NCBI GenBank assembly: GCA_029933075.1
Contig: JAOZOW010000011.1
Span: 1 to 41,343, forward strand
DNA length: 41,343 bases
Direction: 5' to 3'
Source of the DNA: Deltaproteobacteria bacterium
GTDB lineage: Bacteria > Desulfobacterota > DSM-4660 > Desulfatiglandales > Desulfatiglandaceae
The notes under the pieces were generated by a model. That model was given only the letters and a program-made list of their open reading frames with translations. It did no database searches and was not told the origin of the DNA. Shown piece by piece: positions 15,877-25,981 of this stretch. Each line of letters opens with the position of its first letter. The first letter of the stretch is position 1. A program made the position numbers and the translations under genes.

Positions 15877-16950
15877 CTACGAAGCCCGAGTTAGTTTGGG
15901 CTGATAGATGCACAAGGGTTCCTCTTCCAGGAAATCTCCTGTTGCTTCATAGGCCCTGGCTCTGCAACCGCCGCAGAATCTCAGGTATTCGCATCTACCG
16001 CACTTTCCTTTGTAAGCGGAAAAATCCCGGAGTTGATTAAAGATAGGCGATTCCCTCCACGCTTCATCAAAGGAAGACTCCTTTAGATCACCACAATTGA
16101 GTTCAAGGTATCCACAAGGCTGTAAAATGCCATCATAAGAAATGAAGCAGAAGGCCGTACCCCCAAGGCAGCCTCGGGTAACCGCATCAAGCCCATAGGT
16201 CTCAAAATCCACCCTTTCACCTCTGGCATGGGCCTCCTGCCTGAGAATCCTGTAATAATGAGGAGCACAGGTAGCTTTCAGGTGGAGGGGCACCCTGTCT
16301 CTCATGTCATAAAACCAGTGGAGGAGCTTTTCATACTCCATGGCCTCTATCTCCTGGTTCACCATTTCCTTGGCCCGACCCGTTGGCACCAGCAAGAAAA
16401 GGTGATGTGCTGCGGCCCCCAGCCGCACCGCCATCTGGAGGATTTCTTCCACATTTTTTGCATTGTGCCTTGTTACAGTGGTGTTGATCTGGAATTCCAC
16501 ACCCCCTGATTTGAGCAATGAGATGCCCTCCATGGCCTTCTCAAAGGCGCCGGGGACCTTTCGAAACCGGTCGTGCTGGTCTGGATCGGCACCATCGAGG
16601 GATATGCTCACCCTCTTGATCCCAGAACCCTTTATCTTTTCCACAATGGAACTGGTGAGGAGCGTGCCGTTTGTGGCCAAGACCATCCGGAGTCCAAGAG
16701 CGGTACCCTTCTCGGCCAGTTGAAAGACGTCTTCTCTCAACAGTGGCTCTCCTCCAGTCAGGATGACGATAGGGGTCCCAACCCGAAGAATTTCTTCCAG
16801 GATCGCCATGCACTTTGCCGTATCCAGCTCACCGGGGTAAGGTCCCCTTTGTGCGGCGGCCCTGCAATGGACGCAATTGAGATTACAGCCTCTGGTGACT
16901 TCCCACGCCACGAGGCGTAATTGATTCCCATGTGCTTCCGGTATTTTCAT
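15877..16950 (-). CDS. ahbD: AhbD-type radical SAM heme synthase
   Basis: A radical SAM/SPASM protein of about 357 residues. The SAM-cluster motif CNLNCVHC lies in WEVTRGCNLNCVHCRAAA, and GGEPLL follows. The C-terminal auxiliary-cluster cysteines are in CGRCEYLRFCGGCRARAYEA and EEPLC. AhbD converts Fe-coproporphyrin III to heme by oxidative decarboxylation of two propionates. The frame is open to 17040, but the extra residues are encoded by a family-A repeat, so ATG at 16950 is preferred; GTG at 16959 is possible. It lies directly after hemB, the order I recall from Desulfovibrio. NirJ-like function is the alternative. Confidence 0.83.
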   Translation of the reverse strand: MKIPEAHGNQLRLVAWEVTRGCNLNCVHCRAAAQRGPYPGELDTAKCMAILEEILRVGTPIVILTGGEPLLREDVFQLAEKGTALGLRMVLATNGTLLTSSIVEKIKGSGIKRVSISLDGADPDQHDRFRKVPGAFEKAMEGISLLKSGGVEFQINTTVTRHNAKNVEEILQMAVRLGAAAHHLFLLVPTGRAKEMVNQEIEAMEYEKLLHWFYDMRDRVPLHLKATCAPHYYRILRQEAHARGERVDFETYGLDAVTRGCLGGTAFCFISYDGILQPCGYLELNCGDLKESSFDEAWRESPIFNQLRDFSAYKGKCGRCEYLRFCGGCRARAYEATGDFLEEEPLCIYQPKLTRAS

Positions 16951-17018
16951 GACACTCACGTCTGTCCCGAAATCCCCCCTCTGCCCCGACCGATTGCTGG
17001 ATGCCAAGGGCAGACAAG

Positions 17019-17042
17019 CAGGAGATGTTTTTCCAAACACCG
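17019..17042 (+). repeat. Intergenic repeat family A, copy 1
   Basis: The segment contains GGAGATGTTTTTCCAAACAC, close to the family pattern GGATGTTTTTYGAAACACC. It sits between the hemB stop and the likely ahbD start. Other copies lie at 25501-25525 (reversed), 30956-30980 and 31589-31611. Confidence 0.5.
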
Positions 17043-17043
17043 C

Positions 17044-18009
17044 TCAGGGCTTCAGGAGAAGGGCCGCCTCTTTGGCAAAATAGGTAAGGATCAGATCGGC
17101 TCCCGCGCGTTTGATGGAAATAAGCATCTCCATCATCACCCTCTTCCCGTCTATCCATCCTTTCATATCAGCCGCCTTCACCAGGGCATATTCCCCGCTC
17201 ACATTGTAGGCGGCCAAGGGCAGCAGGGTGATCTCGCGGACCCGGTTGATGATGTCCAGATAGGGGATGGCCGGCTTGACCATAATGATATCTGCGCCCT
17301 CTTCCATGTCCAGCTCGGCCTCTTTTAAGGCCTCCAAGGCATTGGCTGGATCCATCTGATAGCCGGCCCTGTCCCCGAATTGAGGGGCGGAGTCTGCAGC
17401 CTCTCTGAAAGGCCCGTAAAAGCCGGAGGCATATTTCACCGCATATGAGAGGATTCCAACATCCTGGTAGTGCTCTTTGTCCAGTGCATCCCTGATGGCC
17501 GCCACACGTCCATCCATCATGTCAGAGGGAGCAACAATGTCAGCGCCTGCCTTGGCATGGGACACTGCTTGACGCGCCAAAAGCTTTAGGGTGGCATCAT
17601 TGTCCACCTGGCCCTCTTTGAGCACCCCGCAGTGCCCATGATCCGTATATTCGCAGAGACATACATCGGTTATTACCACCATTTCCGGGACCTCACCCTT
17701 GATGGCCGAGACCGCCTGCTGAACCACCCCGTCATCGGCCCAGGACCTGCTTCCCAAAGCGTCCTTGACATCCGGGATGCCAAAAAGGATCACGGCAGGG
17801 ATACCCAGCGACCAGAGCTCCCTGGTCTCTCCAACGATTGTGTCAACGCTGAACTGATACTGTCCCGGCATGGAAGGTATCTCATCCCTGATCCCCTCCC
17901 CATTTTTCACAAACAGCGGGGCAATTAAATCCTTTACGGACAAACTGGTCTCCCGAACCATGTCCCTGATGGTGGGTGTCCTCCTGAGCCTACGTGGCCT
18001 TATTATCAT
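17044..18009 (-). CDS. hemB: Delta-aminolevulinic acid dehydratase (porphobilinogen synthase)
   Basis: A 321-residue HemB. It condenses two 5-aminolevulinate molecules into porphobilinogen. The metal-binding cysteine motif is [16 protein letters not shown] (around residues 120-135), and the two Schiff-base lysines lie in [15 protein letters not shown] and [13 protein letters not shown] at 18009, with GGAAG upstream, is preferred to the adjacent GTG at 18012. The gene lies between ahbC and ahbD on the same strand, consistent with a common heme-synthesis transcript. Confidence 0.95.
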   Translation of the reverse strand: MIIRPRRLRRTPTIRDMVRETSLSVKDLIAPLFVKNGEGIRDEIPSMPGQYQFSVDTIVGETRELWSLGIPAVILFGIPDVKDALGSRSWADDGVVQQAVSAIKGEVPEMVVITDVCLCEYTDHGHCGVLKEGQVDNDATLKLLARQAVSHAKAGADIVAPSDMMDGRVAAIRDALDKEHYQDVGILSYAVKYASGFYGPFREAADSAPQFGDRAGYQMDPANALEALKEAELDMEEGADIIMVKPAIPYLDIINRVREITLLPLAAYNVSGEYALVKAADMKGWIDGKRVMMEMLISIKRAGADLILTYFAKEAALLLKP

Positions 18010-18022
18010 CACATGCTTCCTT

Positions 18023-19210
18023 TCATTTTCTTAGTCCAATCTCCTCATCCGTGAGGTAACATGCCGGGTCTTCGGCCCACACATCCCCGCTCACCGCCTC
18101 GGGCCGCACCCGAAAATTTCCAGCACAGATGTCCAGCCATCTGCATTCGGCACAGCGTCCTTTTACATATTTCTTTTTATCTTTCAGCTTTGCCATCAGG
18201 GGGTCGGACAGATCGGTCCATATCTCGCTGAAAGGTCTCTCAAGGACATTTCCGAAACTGTAATGGCGCCAGAACTGATCTGCATGCACCGAGCCGTCCC
18301 AGCTTACGCAACCGATTCCCCTGCCGGAACTGTTGCCCTCATTCATTTTAAGGAGATCCAGGACCTTTTTTGCCCGGGGATTGTTCTCCCTCAACATGCG
18401 CAGGTAAAGGTAAGGGCCGTCCGCATGATTGTCCACGGTCAGCACCTCAACGGAAATCCCTCTGTCGTGGAGCTCCTTGGTCCTGTCTATTATGAGATCG
18501 ACCACTTTACGGGTCTCCTCATGGTCCAGGTCCTGCTCGATCAACTTTGAACCCCGCCCCGAATAGACCAGATGGTAAAAGCAGACTCGGGGGATATTTT
18601 CCTGTTCCAGCAGGTCGAAGATACGGGGGATCTCACTCATGTTCATACGATTGATGGTAAAGCGCAACCCTACCTTCAGCCCAACCTCCCGGCAATGCCT
18701 GATACCTGCAACGGAATCCCTAAACGCACCCCTTTTGCCCCTGAAGCGATCATTAACATCCTCAAGACCATCCAGGCTCACGCCTACATAGGAAAGGCCG
18801 ATCTCTTTGAGTTCCTTTGCCTTGTCGCGGCTGATCAGGGTCCCGTTAGTGGAGATGACGGCTCTCATGCCTCTGTTTACAGCGTGGCGGGCAAGCTCTA
18901 CAAGATCGGGCCTCACCAGGGGCTCACCACCGGAGAAAAGTACCACGGGGACACCGAATTCGGCCAGGTCGTCAAGAAGGGCCAGGCCCTGCTCGTGGGT
19001 GAGCTCTTTTTCCTCGGAATGCGCAACGGCACGGGCATAGCAATGGATGCACTTCAGGTTGCAGGCCCGGGTGACATTCCATACCACTACCGGTTTCTTG
19101 TCCTCGGAAAACTGGAGGAGGTGAGAAGGCAGGTCCTCGGAGCGTCTTCCATACCGGAGGGCATCCGAGGGTTCAACGGTGCCGCAATACAGTTTGGATA
19201 TGCCTATCAT
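18023..19210 (-). CDS. ahbC: AhbC-type radical SAM, 12,18-didecarboxysiroheme deacetylase
   Basis: A 395-residue radical SAM protein that starts [21 protein letters not shown], a very characteristic AhbC N-terminus. The SAM-cluster motif is CNLKCIHC in [17 protein letters not shown]. The C-terminal cysteines are in [17 protein letters not shown] and [12 protein letters not shown]. It removes two acetate groups from didecarboxysiroheme to make Fe-coproporphyrin III, the AhbD substrate. It lies 13 bases before hemB and 35 bases after the ClpX-like gene on the same strand. Confidence 0.9.
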   Translation of the reverse strand: MIGISKLYCGTVEPSDALRYGRRSEDLPSHLLQFSEDKKPVVVWNVTRACNLKCIHCYARAVAHSEEKELTHEQGLALLDDLAEFGVPVVLFSGGEPLVRPDLVELARHAVNRGMRAVISTNGTLISRDKAKELKEIGLSYVGVSLDGLEDVNDRFRGKRGAFRDSVAGIRHCREVGLKVGLRFTINRMNMSEIPRIFDLLEQENIPRVCFYHLVYSGRGSKLIEQDLDHEETRKVVDLIIDRTKELHDRGISVEVLTVDNHADGPYLYLRMLRENNPRAKKVLDLLKMNEGNSSGRGIGCVSWDGSVHADQFWRHYSFGNVLERPFSEIWTDLSDPLMAKLKDKKKYVKGRCAECRWLDICAGNFRVRPEAVSGDVWAEDPACYLTDEEIGLRK

Positions 19211-19245
19211 AAAAGTTCAATTATTAGGGCAGGGGCATCTTAGCC

Positions 19246-21060
19246 TTAATAGGGCCTGGTTGAATCCTCCGGGTGATATTCCTGCCGATAATATTTTTTG
19301 ATAAGATTATTGATGAAGCCCTCCATATTGGATACGGCCTCGGCGTTTATGGTGAAACGATCAATGCCTGAGCGGTCCTTTACGAGGTTGAGCCCGTACT
19401 CCAGCCTTTTCACCACCTGAAAGGCCAGAGGGCCCGGCTCCTGTCCCGTCTGCATGGCCTCACTGACAATCTCGTCCACGGCACTCTCGTCAAAGGTTAT
19501 ATTCACATCGAGCTTGTCATTGAGTGCGGCCTCTTCGAGTTTGACCTGCTCATACATCTGCTTGAAATCTTCAAATGCCGTATTGATGTCAGTCATTTTC
19601 TTCAGGTAAAGCTCCGCAATGATCTCCACTCTCCTATCATAGATCTCCAGACCCGACTTTCTCCTGAACTCCCCTGCCCTTTCAGCGATGTACGCCTTTA
19701 TATTATCTATTTCAGCGCCTTTTGCCCGCTCCCATCTTTCAAGGCGATCCTGGTCATCCGGGTTTTCAAGAAGCTTTTGCAACTCCTGCTCAGGTGCGTC
19801 GACCAGCTCCGGCGTCACCACGACTTTACTGATTTTAGTAGAGGGCAGCTTCTTTTCAAAGGGGATCAAGACCTTTTCTATGGCGCTGACCAATCCCCGA
19901 GCCCCTGTCTTCTCCTCGGCAGCCCTCTCGGCGATCTTCATCAATGCCCCCTCTTCGAATACAATATCGATTCCGTAGGCTGCGAAATCAAGCCTCTTGC
20001 TGATAATTATTGGATTATTGGGGTTTTTCAATATTTCTACCAGGTCCTCAATACTCAGCTCATCAAAGACCACCACCACGGGAAGTCGGCCGACGAATTC
20101 AGACTCGAAACCAAATTCGATGAGATCCTGTGCGGTCACCTCTTTCAGTATCTCCCAAGGCACCTCTGTTGATCTTACGTCCGCCTCGAAGCCGATCCCC
20201 TGTCGCTGGAGCCTTTTCCTTATAATGTCCGCCAGATCGCCAAAAGCCCCGCTCATAATGAAAAGGATATTCTTGGTGTTGACCACCCTCTTTTCTCTCT
20301 TTCCGGTCTTTCGGTAGTGCTCGATGGCCTGGATCTGGGAGATAGGATCGTGGGGGACCTTGAGGTCCACGTCCGTCTCTTCCATTGGCTTGAGCAGAGC
20401 CCTCTGAACACCTGTTCTTGAGACATCATGCCCGATGATATTCTGGGATGAGGCGATCTTGTCTATCTCATCGATATAAATGATGCCGTTTTCCGCCAGC
20501 TCAATATCATCCCCTGCTTCATAAACAAGATCGCGCACCAGGTCCTCCACATCGCCCCCCACATACCCGGTCTCGCTGAACTTGGTGGCGTCGCCCTTGA
20601 CAAAAGGTACGCCGAGCTTCTGGGCAATCAGCTTGATGATATAGGTCTTGCCTACGCCGGTGGGGCCGATCATCAGAATGTTGTTCTTGATCATTCCCAC
20701 TCCCAAGGGCTTACTCCTGCCGCCCGTTTGCTTGGAATGTTTTATGCGGTTGAAGTGCGTGCAGATCTTGGTGGCCAGCACAGCTTTGGCATCACTCTGT
20801 TTGATCACAAAGCTGTCCAGATACGACTCCAGTTCCTCGGGAAGCATATCGAAGGCCGGGGTGCCTTTAGAGGGGCCGCCCTGACTTGTATCGTCGGTAG
20901 CAGCGGCCTCGGGCCTCGGCAGTACAAGAGGGCTGATGATCCTGACGCGACCGCCATACTTTTTGGACAAATAGTCGCTAAGCTCTTTTTCGAGCTCCTT
21001 CTGGTTCGGGATCTTCCCACCACCGTTCTTCTCGTCCGAAAACACTCTGTCTTTTTTCAT
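19246..21060 (-). CDS. ClpX-like AAA+ ATPase without N-terminal zinc domain
   Basis: The 604-residue protein has a ClpX-type AAA+ core: Walker A GPTGVGKT (132-139), pore loop GYVG (165-168), Walker B IIYIDEID (193-200) and sensor-2 region GARGLVSAIE. An IGF tripeptide (289-291) sits where ClpX docks on ClpP. It lacks the usual N-terminal Cys4 zinc domain; instead it has a charged segment of about 70 residues and a C-terminal helical extension of about 170 residues after the AAA+ domain. It may be an alternative unfoldase with its own substrates. It begins the run of minus-strand genes leading into ahbC. Confidence 0.8.
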   Translation of the reverse strand: MKKDRVFSDEKNGGGKIPNQKELEKELSDYLSKKYGGRVRIISPLVLPRPEAAATDDTSQGGPSKGTPAFDMLPEELESYLDSFVIKQSDAKAVLATKICTHFNRIKHSKQTGGRSKPLGVGMIKNNILMIGPTGVGKTYIIKLIAQKLGVPFVKGDATKFSETGYVGGDVEDLVRDLVYEAGDDIELAENGIIYIDEIDKIASSQNIIGHDVSRTGVQRALLKPMEETDVDLKVPHDPISQIQAIEHYRKTGKREKRVVNTKNILFIMSGAFGDLADIIRKRLQRQGIGFEADVRSTEVPWEILKEVTAQDLIEFGFESEFVGRLPVVVVFDELSIEDLVEILKNPNNPIIISKRLDFAAYGIDIVFEEGALMKIAERAAEEKTGARGLVSAIEKVLIPFEKKLPSTKISKVVVTPELVDAPEQELQKLLENPDDQDRLERWERAKGAEIDNIKAYIAERAGEFRRKSGLEIYDRRVEIIAELYLKKMTDINTAFEDFKQMYEQVKLEEAALNDKLDVNITFDESAVDEIVSEAMQTGQEPGPLAFQVVKRLEYGLNLVKDRSGIDRFTINAEAVSNMEGFINNLIKKYYRQEYHPEDSTRPY

Positions 21061-21324
21061 GTTCGGTCATCTCCCTTATTGGGGCTCACACACCGTCAAA
21101 CTCCATCCAACGGCTTTTGGTTCTTCCGACACTCGTCAGTTATGCCAAACCCCTACCAAAAACACTATATTCATTGGTACTTGCGATTTCAAGCCCTATA
21201 TGGAGGCGCACGCAATAACACCCCTTCCCCAAAACCGCGGCGACCTTCTCTCGAGCGGGGTTTGAGGGAAAGGTCAAAGGCAAAAAGTGGGACAACACCA
21301 TATCAAAGCCTCATCAATAGATAG

Positions 21325-21420
21325 GCCGGGTCATGGGACTCTCATATGGCAGGTCTGCCGTTAGGGAGGCCGCTGCGTGCCTTTTGCGGCCGGCTGAAGG
21401 AGAGCCCCATGGCCTGGGCT
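21325..21420. repeat. MITE-like repeat family C, short copy
   Basis: The core 21347-21411 matches 25849-25911 closely, including GCTGCGTGCCTTTTGCGGCC and AGAGCCCCATGG. The ends are inverted (CCGGGTCATGGGACTCTC against CCAGGCCATGGGGCTCTC, 15 of 18 positions). It appears to be an internally deleted version of the longer copy beyond purQ. No coding content was found between 21061 and 21603; upstream similarity to the other copy is weaker and may extend the element. Confidence 0.6.
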
Positions 21421-21603
21421 GAGGAAGGAAATTTATTATGACCTCGATTTGAAGGGCGGAGTTTTCTTGTTAAGTAGTTGAAATAACTGCTATTCAATCG
21501 AGGATTGAAATTATTTTGGACACGGATGGAATAACATAGTAAAAAACTCCACAGCCAGTTCCTAACTTTAAAAGGATCAGGCATTGACATCAAATGAACC
21601 GGA

Positions 21604-24600
21604 ATGAAAAATGACAAAGCCCAAAATTTAAATAACACCATGGTTGCAAGACTCGAAATCAGGTTAAAACAGGAATTGAAGGATGCCGAAGGGGCTGGAG
21701 TCCGGAGAAAAGCTCGAGAATACTTCGGTTTTGACGTCAAAGAGATTCGGGTAATTCGGGTCCTGACCATAGACGCAAACCTAACGCCGGAGCAACTGGA
21801 GCTGGTTCGCACAGAAATCTTTACAAATCCTGTGGTGGAAGAGTCCTCCTTCAGTCCTCTTGCAAGGGAATTTGACTGGCTCATCTGGATCGGGTTCCGG
21901 CCCGGTGTCAGGGACACGGCGGGAAGCACTGCCACCGAGGCAATGGAGGATCTCCTGGGGGTCAAATTAGCGCCCGGGGAAGCGGTTTACACTTCCAAGC
22001 TTTACGAGATCAGAGGAGGCCTTGATGAATTCCAGGTACGCAGGATTGCCGGGGACCTCCTCGCCAACGACATCATCCAGCAATGGAAGATCTACCCGAG
22101 GGACCATTGGGACGACCAAGAGGGCATAGGGTTTCCCATTCCAAAAGTAGTGCTTGACCATGAGCCTACCGTTCAAACCATTTCCATCAAAAGCGATGAC
22201 GAGCTGAGGCGCATATCACGACAACGTAACCTCGCCCTTCAGGATCGTGACATCCCCGTCATAAGAGAATATTTCCTGAGGCAGGAAATCCAGGAGGAAA
22301 GAAAGAAGCTCGGCCTTGACCTTCCTACCGATGTGGAACTGGAATACATTTCCCAGGCGCGGAGCGACCACTGCAACCACAATACCTTCAGGGGGCGATT
22401 CCGGTACCACGACTTGGCTACCGGCAAAAGGGAAACAGTGGACAACCTTTTCAAGACCTGCATCGAAGCCCCTACACTCAAAATCAAAGAAGAGAAGGAC
22501 TGGGTAGTCTCCGTACTCTGGGATAATGCCGGGGTGGGGCGGTTTGATGACGGTCACTACTATGTGATCACCGGCGAGACTCACAACAGCCCTTCTAATA
22601 TGGAGGCGTATGGCGGGGCCATAACCGGCATCGTGGGCATCTACAGAGATCCCATGGGCACGGGAAAGGGCTCAAAGCTTGTAATGGGGATGTACGGCTA
22701 CTGTGTGGCGCATAGGGATTACAGCGGTGATCTGAAACCCCACCTCCATCCCCGTCGCCTGCTTGACGGCATCGTCGAAGGGGTAAGGGACGGCGGAAAC
22801 AAAAGCGGCATTCCCACGCCTTACGGGTTGTTGCTGTTTGACGAAAGTTACCTCGGCAAGTGCTTGGTATTTGTCACCGCGCTTGGGATCATGCCTGCCA
22901 CCATCCAGGGAGAATCATCCCACAGAAAGGTCACCTCCCCTGGGGACCTTATCATCATGTGCGGGGGCAGAGTGGGAAAAGACGGCATACACGGGGTCAC
23001 CGCCGCTTCCGAGACTTACAGCGAGCATACGCCCGCCGGACACGTGCAGATCGGGGATCCCTATACCCAGAAAAAAATGCATGACTTTCTCCTTGAAGCG
23101 AGAGACAAGGGGTTGATCTCTTTTATTACGGACAATGGCGGCGGCGGGCTTTCCTCTTCCATTGGCGAGTCGGCCCGGTTCAGCAACGGCTGCGAGGTGT
23201 ACCTGGACAGGGTGCCACTCAAATACGAGGGCCTGGACCAGTGGGAGATCTGGGTCTCGGAATCCCAGGAGAGGATGACGGTGGCGGTAAAGCCGGAGCA
23301 CCTGGAGCATTTCATGGAGCTTTCAGCCAAACACTCGGTGGAAAGCACGGTGATAGGGCAATATAACGATTCAGGGTACCTGAAACTCGATTACAAGGGC
23401 AAGACCTGTGCTTACGTCCGTATGGATCTCCTCCAGGCCGACTTTCCCCAGTGGGAATTCGATGCCCAGTGGCTGCCCCCGGAGATGCGAGGGCTGGTGG
23501 AGCCGGTCATTGACGAACCGGATGAACACGGCGGACTGCTTTCGAGCCTCCTTTCACGTCCAAATATCTGTGCGAGAAACTGGATAGCAAGGCAGTACGA
23601 CCACGAGGTACAGGGGGGCAGTGTCATCAAACCCCTGGTTGGGGCTGAGCGCGATGTGCCCACCGACGCGGCGGTTGTGAGACCTATCCTGGAGTCCAAC
23701 GCGGGAATCGCCGTGTCCCAGGCCCTCAATCCCTCCTATTCAAAAATAGACACTTACCACATGACCGCGGCCACCATAGATGAAGCCATCAGGAAAGCCC
23801 TGGCCGTTGGGGGCGATCCTGATCACTTAGCGGGCGTGGACAATTTCTGCTGGCCCACAATAGAGTACCATCCGGAAAGAAATCCTGACGGCAAATTCAA
23901 GGCCGCTCAGCTTGTCAGATCGAACTGGGCATTAAGGGACTACTGCCTCGGTTTCGGCATCCCCCTGCTCTCGGGCAAGGACAGCATGTACATAGACGGA
24001 AACCTGGAAGGGCCTTACGGTGAAAGGCGCAAAGTTTCCGGGCTGCCCACGCTGCTTTTCACCATTTGCAGCGTTATAAAGGACACCCGCTTGTGCGTCA
24101 CCATGGATGCCAAGTTCCCGGGAGACCTTGTCTATGTACTGGGGGAGACAAGAAATGAACTGGGGGGGAGCGAATACTACCAGATGATGGGCTCCGTAGG
24201 GCTCAATGTCCCCAAGGTGGACGTTGCCGAATTTCTGCCTCTTTACCGGGCGGTTCACAGCGCCATCCAGGAAGGCCTGGTAGCCTCCTGCCATGCCGTG
24301 TCCAGGGGAGGCCTCGCGGTCCACTTGGCCCTGGTCGCCATGGCCGGAGGCGTGGGGATGGAGGTGGATCTGTCCCTTGTCCCGACAGCAGGGGAGCTTT
24401 CAACAGGCCAGCGCCTGTATTCGGAGTCCTGCGGTAGATTTATCATCACGGTAGCCCCTGAAAACAGAAAGCGTTTTGAAGAGCTTTTTTCTGAATCGAA
24501 GGTGGGCTGTGTGGGCAAAGTGACCGAAGCTCCCTCTTTCGTTATACTCGAGGCAGAAGGAAAAACGGTCGTGTACGAAAACATCTTTTCCCTCAAGAAG

Positions 24601-24633
24601 GCCTGGAAGGGTCCTTTCGGAGAACTGATATAA
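21604..24633 (+). CDS. purL: Phosphoribosylformylglycinamidine synthase, synthetase subunit
   Basis: A 1009-residue PurL. The first 80 or so residues form a PurS-like domain (VARLEIRLKQELKDAEG). The catalytic domains follow, with SDHCNHNTFRGRF near residue 256 and TGETHNSPSNMEAYGG near 324, the pattern of the large PurL type; a second half carries the ATP-binding domain repeat, for example GDPDHLAGVDNFCWP. It makes FGAM from FGAR, ATP and ammonia. There is no fused glutaminase, which is supplied by purQ immediately downstream (1-base TAATG overlap). ATG at 21604 was chosen; ATG at 21640 is an alternative. Confidence 0.94.
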   Translation: MKNDKAQNLNNTMVARLEIRLKQELKDAEGAGVRRKAREYFGFDVKEIRVIRVLTIDANLTPEQLELVRTEIFTNPVVEESSFSPLAREFDWLIWIGFRPGVRDTAGSTATEAMEDLLGVKLAPGEAVYTSKLYEIRGGLDEFQVRRIAGDLLANDIIQQWKIYPRDHWDDQEGIGFPIPKVVLDHEPTVQTISIKSDDELRRISRQRNLALQDRDIPVIREYFLRQEIQEERKKLGLDLPTDVELEYISQARSDHCNHNTFRGRFRYHDLATGKRETVDNLFKTCIEAPTLKIKEEKDWVVSVLWDNAGVGRFDDGHYYVITGETHNSPSNMEAYGGAITGIVGIYRDPMGTGKGSKLVMGMYGYCVAHRDYSGDLKPHLHPRRLLDGIVEGVRDGGNKSGIPTPYGLLLFDESYLGKCLVFVTALGIMPATIQGESSHRKVTSPGDLIIMCGGRVGKDGIHGVTAASETYSEHTPAGHVQIGDPYTQKKMHDFLLEARDKGLISFITDNGGGGLSSSIGESARFSNGCEVYLDRVPLKYEGLDQWEIWVSESQERMTVAVKPEHLEHFMELSAKHSVESTVIGQYNDSGYLKLDYKGKTCAYVRMDLLQADFPQWEFDAQWLPPEMRGLVEPVIDEPDEHGGLLSSLLSRPNICARNWIARQYDHEVQGGSVIKPLVGAERDVPTDAAVVRPILESNAGIAVSQALNPSYSKIDTYHMTAATIDEAIRKALAVGGDPDHLAGVDNFCWPTIEYHPERNPDGKFKAAQLVRSNWALRDYCLGFGIPLLSGKDSMYIDGNLEGPYGERRKVSGLPTLLFTICSVIKDTRLCVTMDAKFPGDLVYVLGETRNELGGSEYYQMMGSVGLNVPKVDVAEFLPLYRAVHSAIQEGLVASCHAVSRGGLAVHLALVAMAGGVGMEVDLSLVPTAGELSTGQRLYSESCGRFIITVAPENRKRFEELFSESKVGCVGKVTEAPSFVILEAEGKTVVYENIFSLKKAWKGPFGELI

Positions 24634-25475
24634 TGAGGGTCAGGGCGATCGTTCTTACTGGGTACGGGCTTAATTGCGACTATGAGACCGATTTCTCCCT
24701 GAGGCTGGCTGGGGCGGAATCTCACCGAGTCCATATCAACGAACTGATACCGGGGGCCGTAAAGGGACCGGTCAAGACCTTGGAAGAATACCATATACTG
24801 GTGTTCGGAGGAGGATTCAGCTGGGCCGATGACCATGGCGCGGGCGTATTGATGGCCTCAAAGCTCAAGCAGCACTTAGGCGATCAGATCGAGCGTTTCA
24901 TAGAGGATGGGAAGCTGATTATCGGCATTTGTAACGGCTTCCAATGCCTGGTGAACCTGGGCCTTGTTCCTGCTTTCGAAGGCCGTTACCAGGAGCGTCG
25001 AGTGGCCCTCACCTATAATGACTCGGGAAATTTTATCGATACATGGGTCAGGCTGAGGATCAATCCCAAGGCCCCTTGCGTGTTCACCCGGGGCATTTCA
25101 CACCTGGAGCTTCCTGTAAGGCATGGAGAAGGCAAGTTCTATGCGGCTCCCGCCGACATTGACCGCCTGATTGAAAATGACCAAGTAGTCATCCAGTATG
25201 CGGATGAGGAGGGAAATGCGGCCCGCGGGAAGTGGCCCCTTAACCCAAACGGTTCACTGGAAGATATTGCCGGTATTTGCGATCCCACGGGACGTATTTT
25301 CGGCCTTATGCCCCATCCAGAGGCCTTCAACCATTTCACAAACCATCCGGATTGGACGAGAAAAAGGGAGGAGGCCCTCCGTAGGGGGGAGAAAACAGTG
25401 CCCCAGGAGGGCGATGGGATCCAAATCTTCAGAAATGCGGTGGATTACGTAAAGGCCAACTTCGGCAGCCCTTGA
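24633..25475 (+). CDS. purQ: Phosphoribosylformylglycinamidine synthase, glutaminase subunit
   Basis: A 280-residue class I glutamine amidotransferase. The nucleophile Cys100 is in IIGICNGFQCLVNLG, and the His228/Glu230 pair is in LMPHPEAFNHF. It releases ammonia from glutamine for PurL. It starts on the last base of the purL stop codon, so the subunits are probably made in equal amounts. At 280 residues it is longer than the about 225-residue Bacillus PurQ and resembles the type paired with large PurL proteins. Confidence 0.94.
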   Translation: MRVRAIVLTGYGLNCDYETDFSLRLAGAESHRVHINELIPGAVKGPVKTLEEYHILVFGGGFSWADDHGAGVLMASKLKQHLGDQIERFIEDGKLIIGICNGFQCLVNLGLVPAFEGRYQERRVALTYNDSGNFIDTWVRLRINPKAPCVFTRGISHLELPVRHGEGKFYAAPADIDRLIENDQVVIQYADEEGNAARGKWPLNPNGSLEDIAGICDPTGRIFGLMPHPEAFNHFTNHPDWTRKREEALRRGEKTVPQEGDGIQIFRNAVDYVKANFGSP

Positions 25476-25500
25476 CATGACTCTATGTTTCCTTTGTTTC

Positions 25501-25525
25501 CGGTGTTTCAAAAAACATTCCCTGC
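25501..25525 (-). repeat. Intergenic repeat family A, copy 2 (reversed)
   Basis: Read on the minus strand, the segment contains GGGAATGTTTTTTGAAACAC, matching the family pattern. It sits 25 bases after the purQ stop. Confidence 0.5.
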
Positions 25526-25690
25526 CCCCCAGCACACACTAACTTAATTGCTTGACATCCCTGTCCAAAATAGGTTCTTGGGCTTTGGTTAAGGAAAATG
25601 GGGACCTTTTTCGCAGGGGCGTTGTAGGGGAAAAGACCAAACAGAAAAGGAATAACAATATCATGTCAATAAGGATCATTAGCGGATAAA

Positions 25691-25916
25691 CCGGGCCATG
25701 GGAGTCTCTTTCAGCCGGCCGCAACGGAAAAAATACCTCCCAGCTCCCCTGATGCCCCTTTGGTCTTTTCGCTATGTCCGGACAGGCAGAGATGTCGACC
25801 TTTCTTGCTAACTCTCCCTCCCCCGCGCTTGGCACTGCCAAGGTTTGTGGCAGATTGCCGTGAGGGAGGCTGCTGCGTGCCTTTTGCGGCCTGCGGAAAG
25901 AGAGCCCCATGGGCCG
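25691..25916. repeat. MITE-like repeat family C, long copy
   Basis: A 226-base element bounded by imperfect inverted repeats of about 30 bases: 25691-25720 against the complement of 25887-25916, 25 of 30 positions equal, starting CCGGGCCATGGGAGTCTC. It has no open frame longer than chance, so it is a non-autonomous element. The right third is shared with the short copy at 21325-21420. The two copies bracket the purL-purQ operon. Confidence 0.65.
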
Positions 25917-25981
25917 GACAGGTGAGGCAAACTTATAACCAGCAACAGGTAAATCCCGGGAGATCGCTCGCCCATTATGGC

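Noticed and set aside
21493-21509. TTCAATC-GAG-GATTGAA hairpin with a CRISPR-repeat-like GATTGAAA end
   Set aside because: Single copy with no repeated spacing, so not a CRISPR array.
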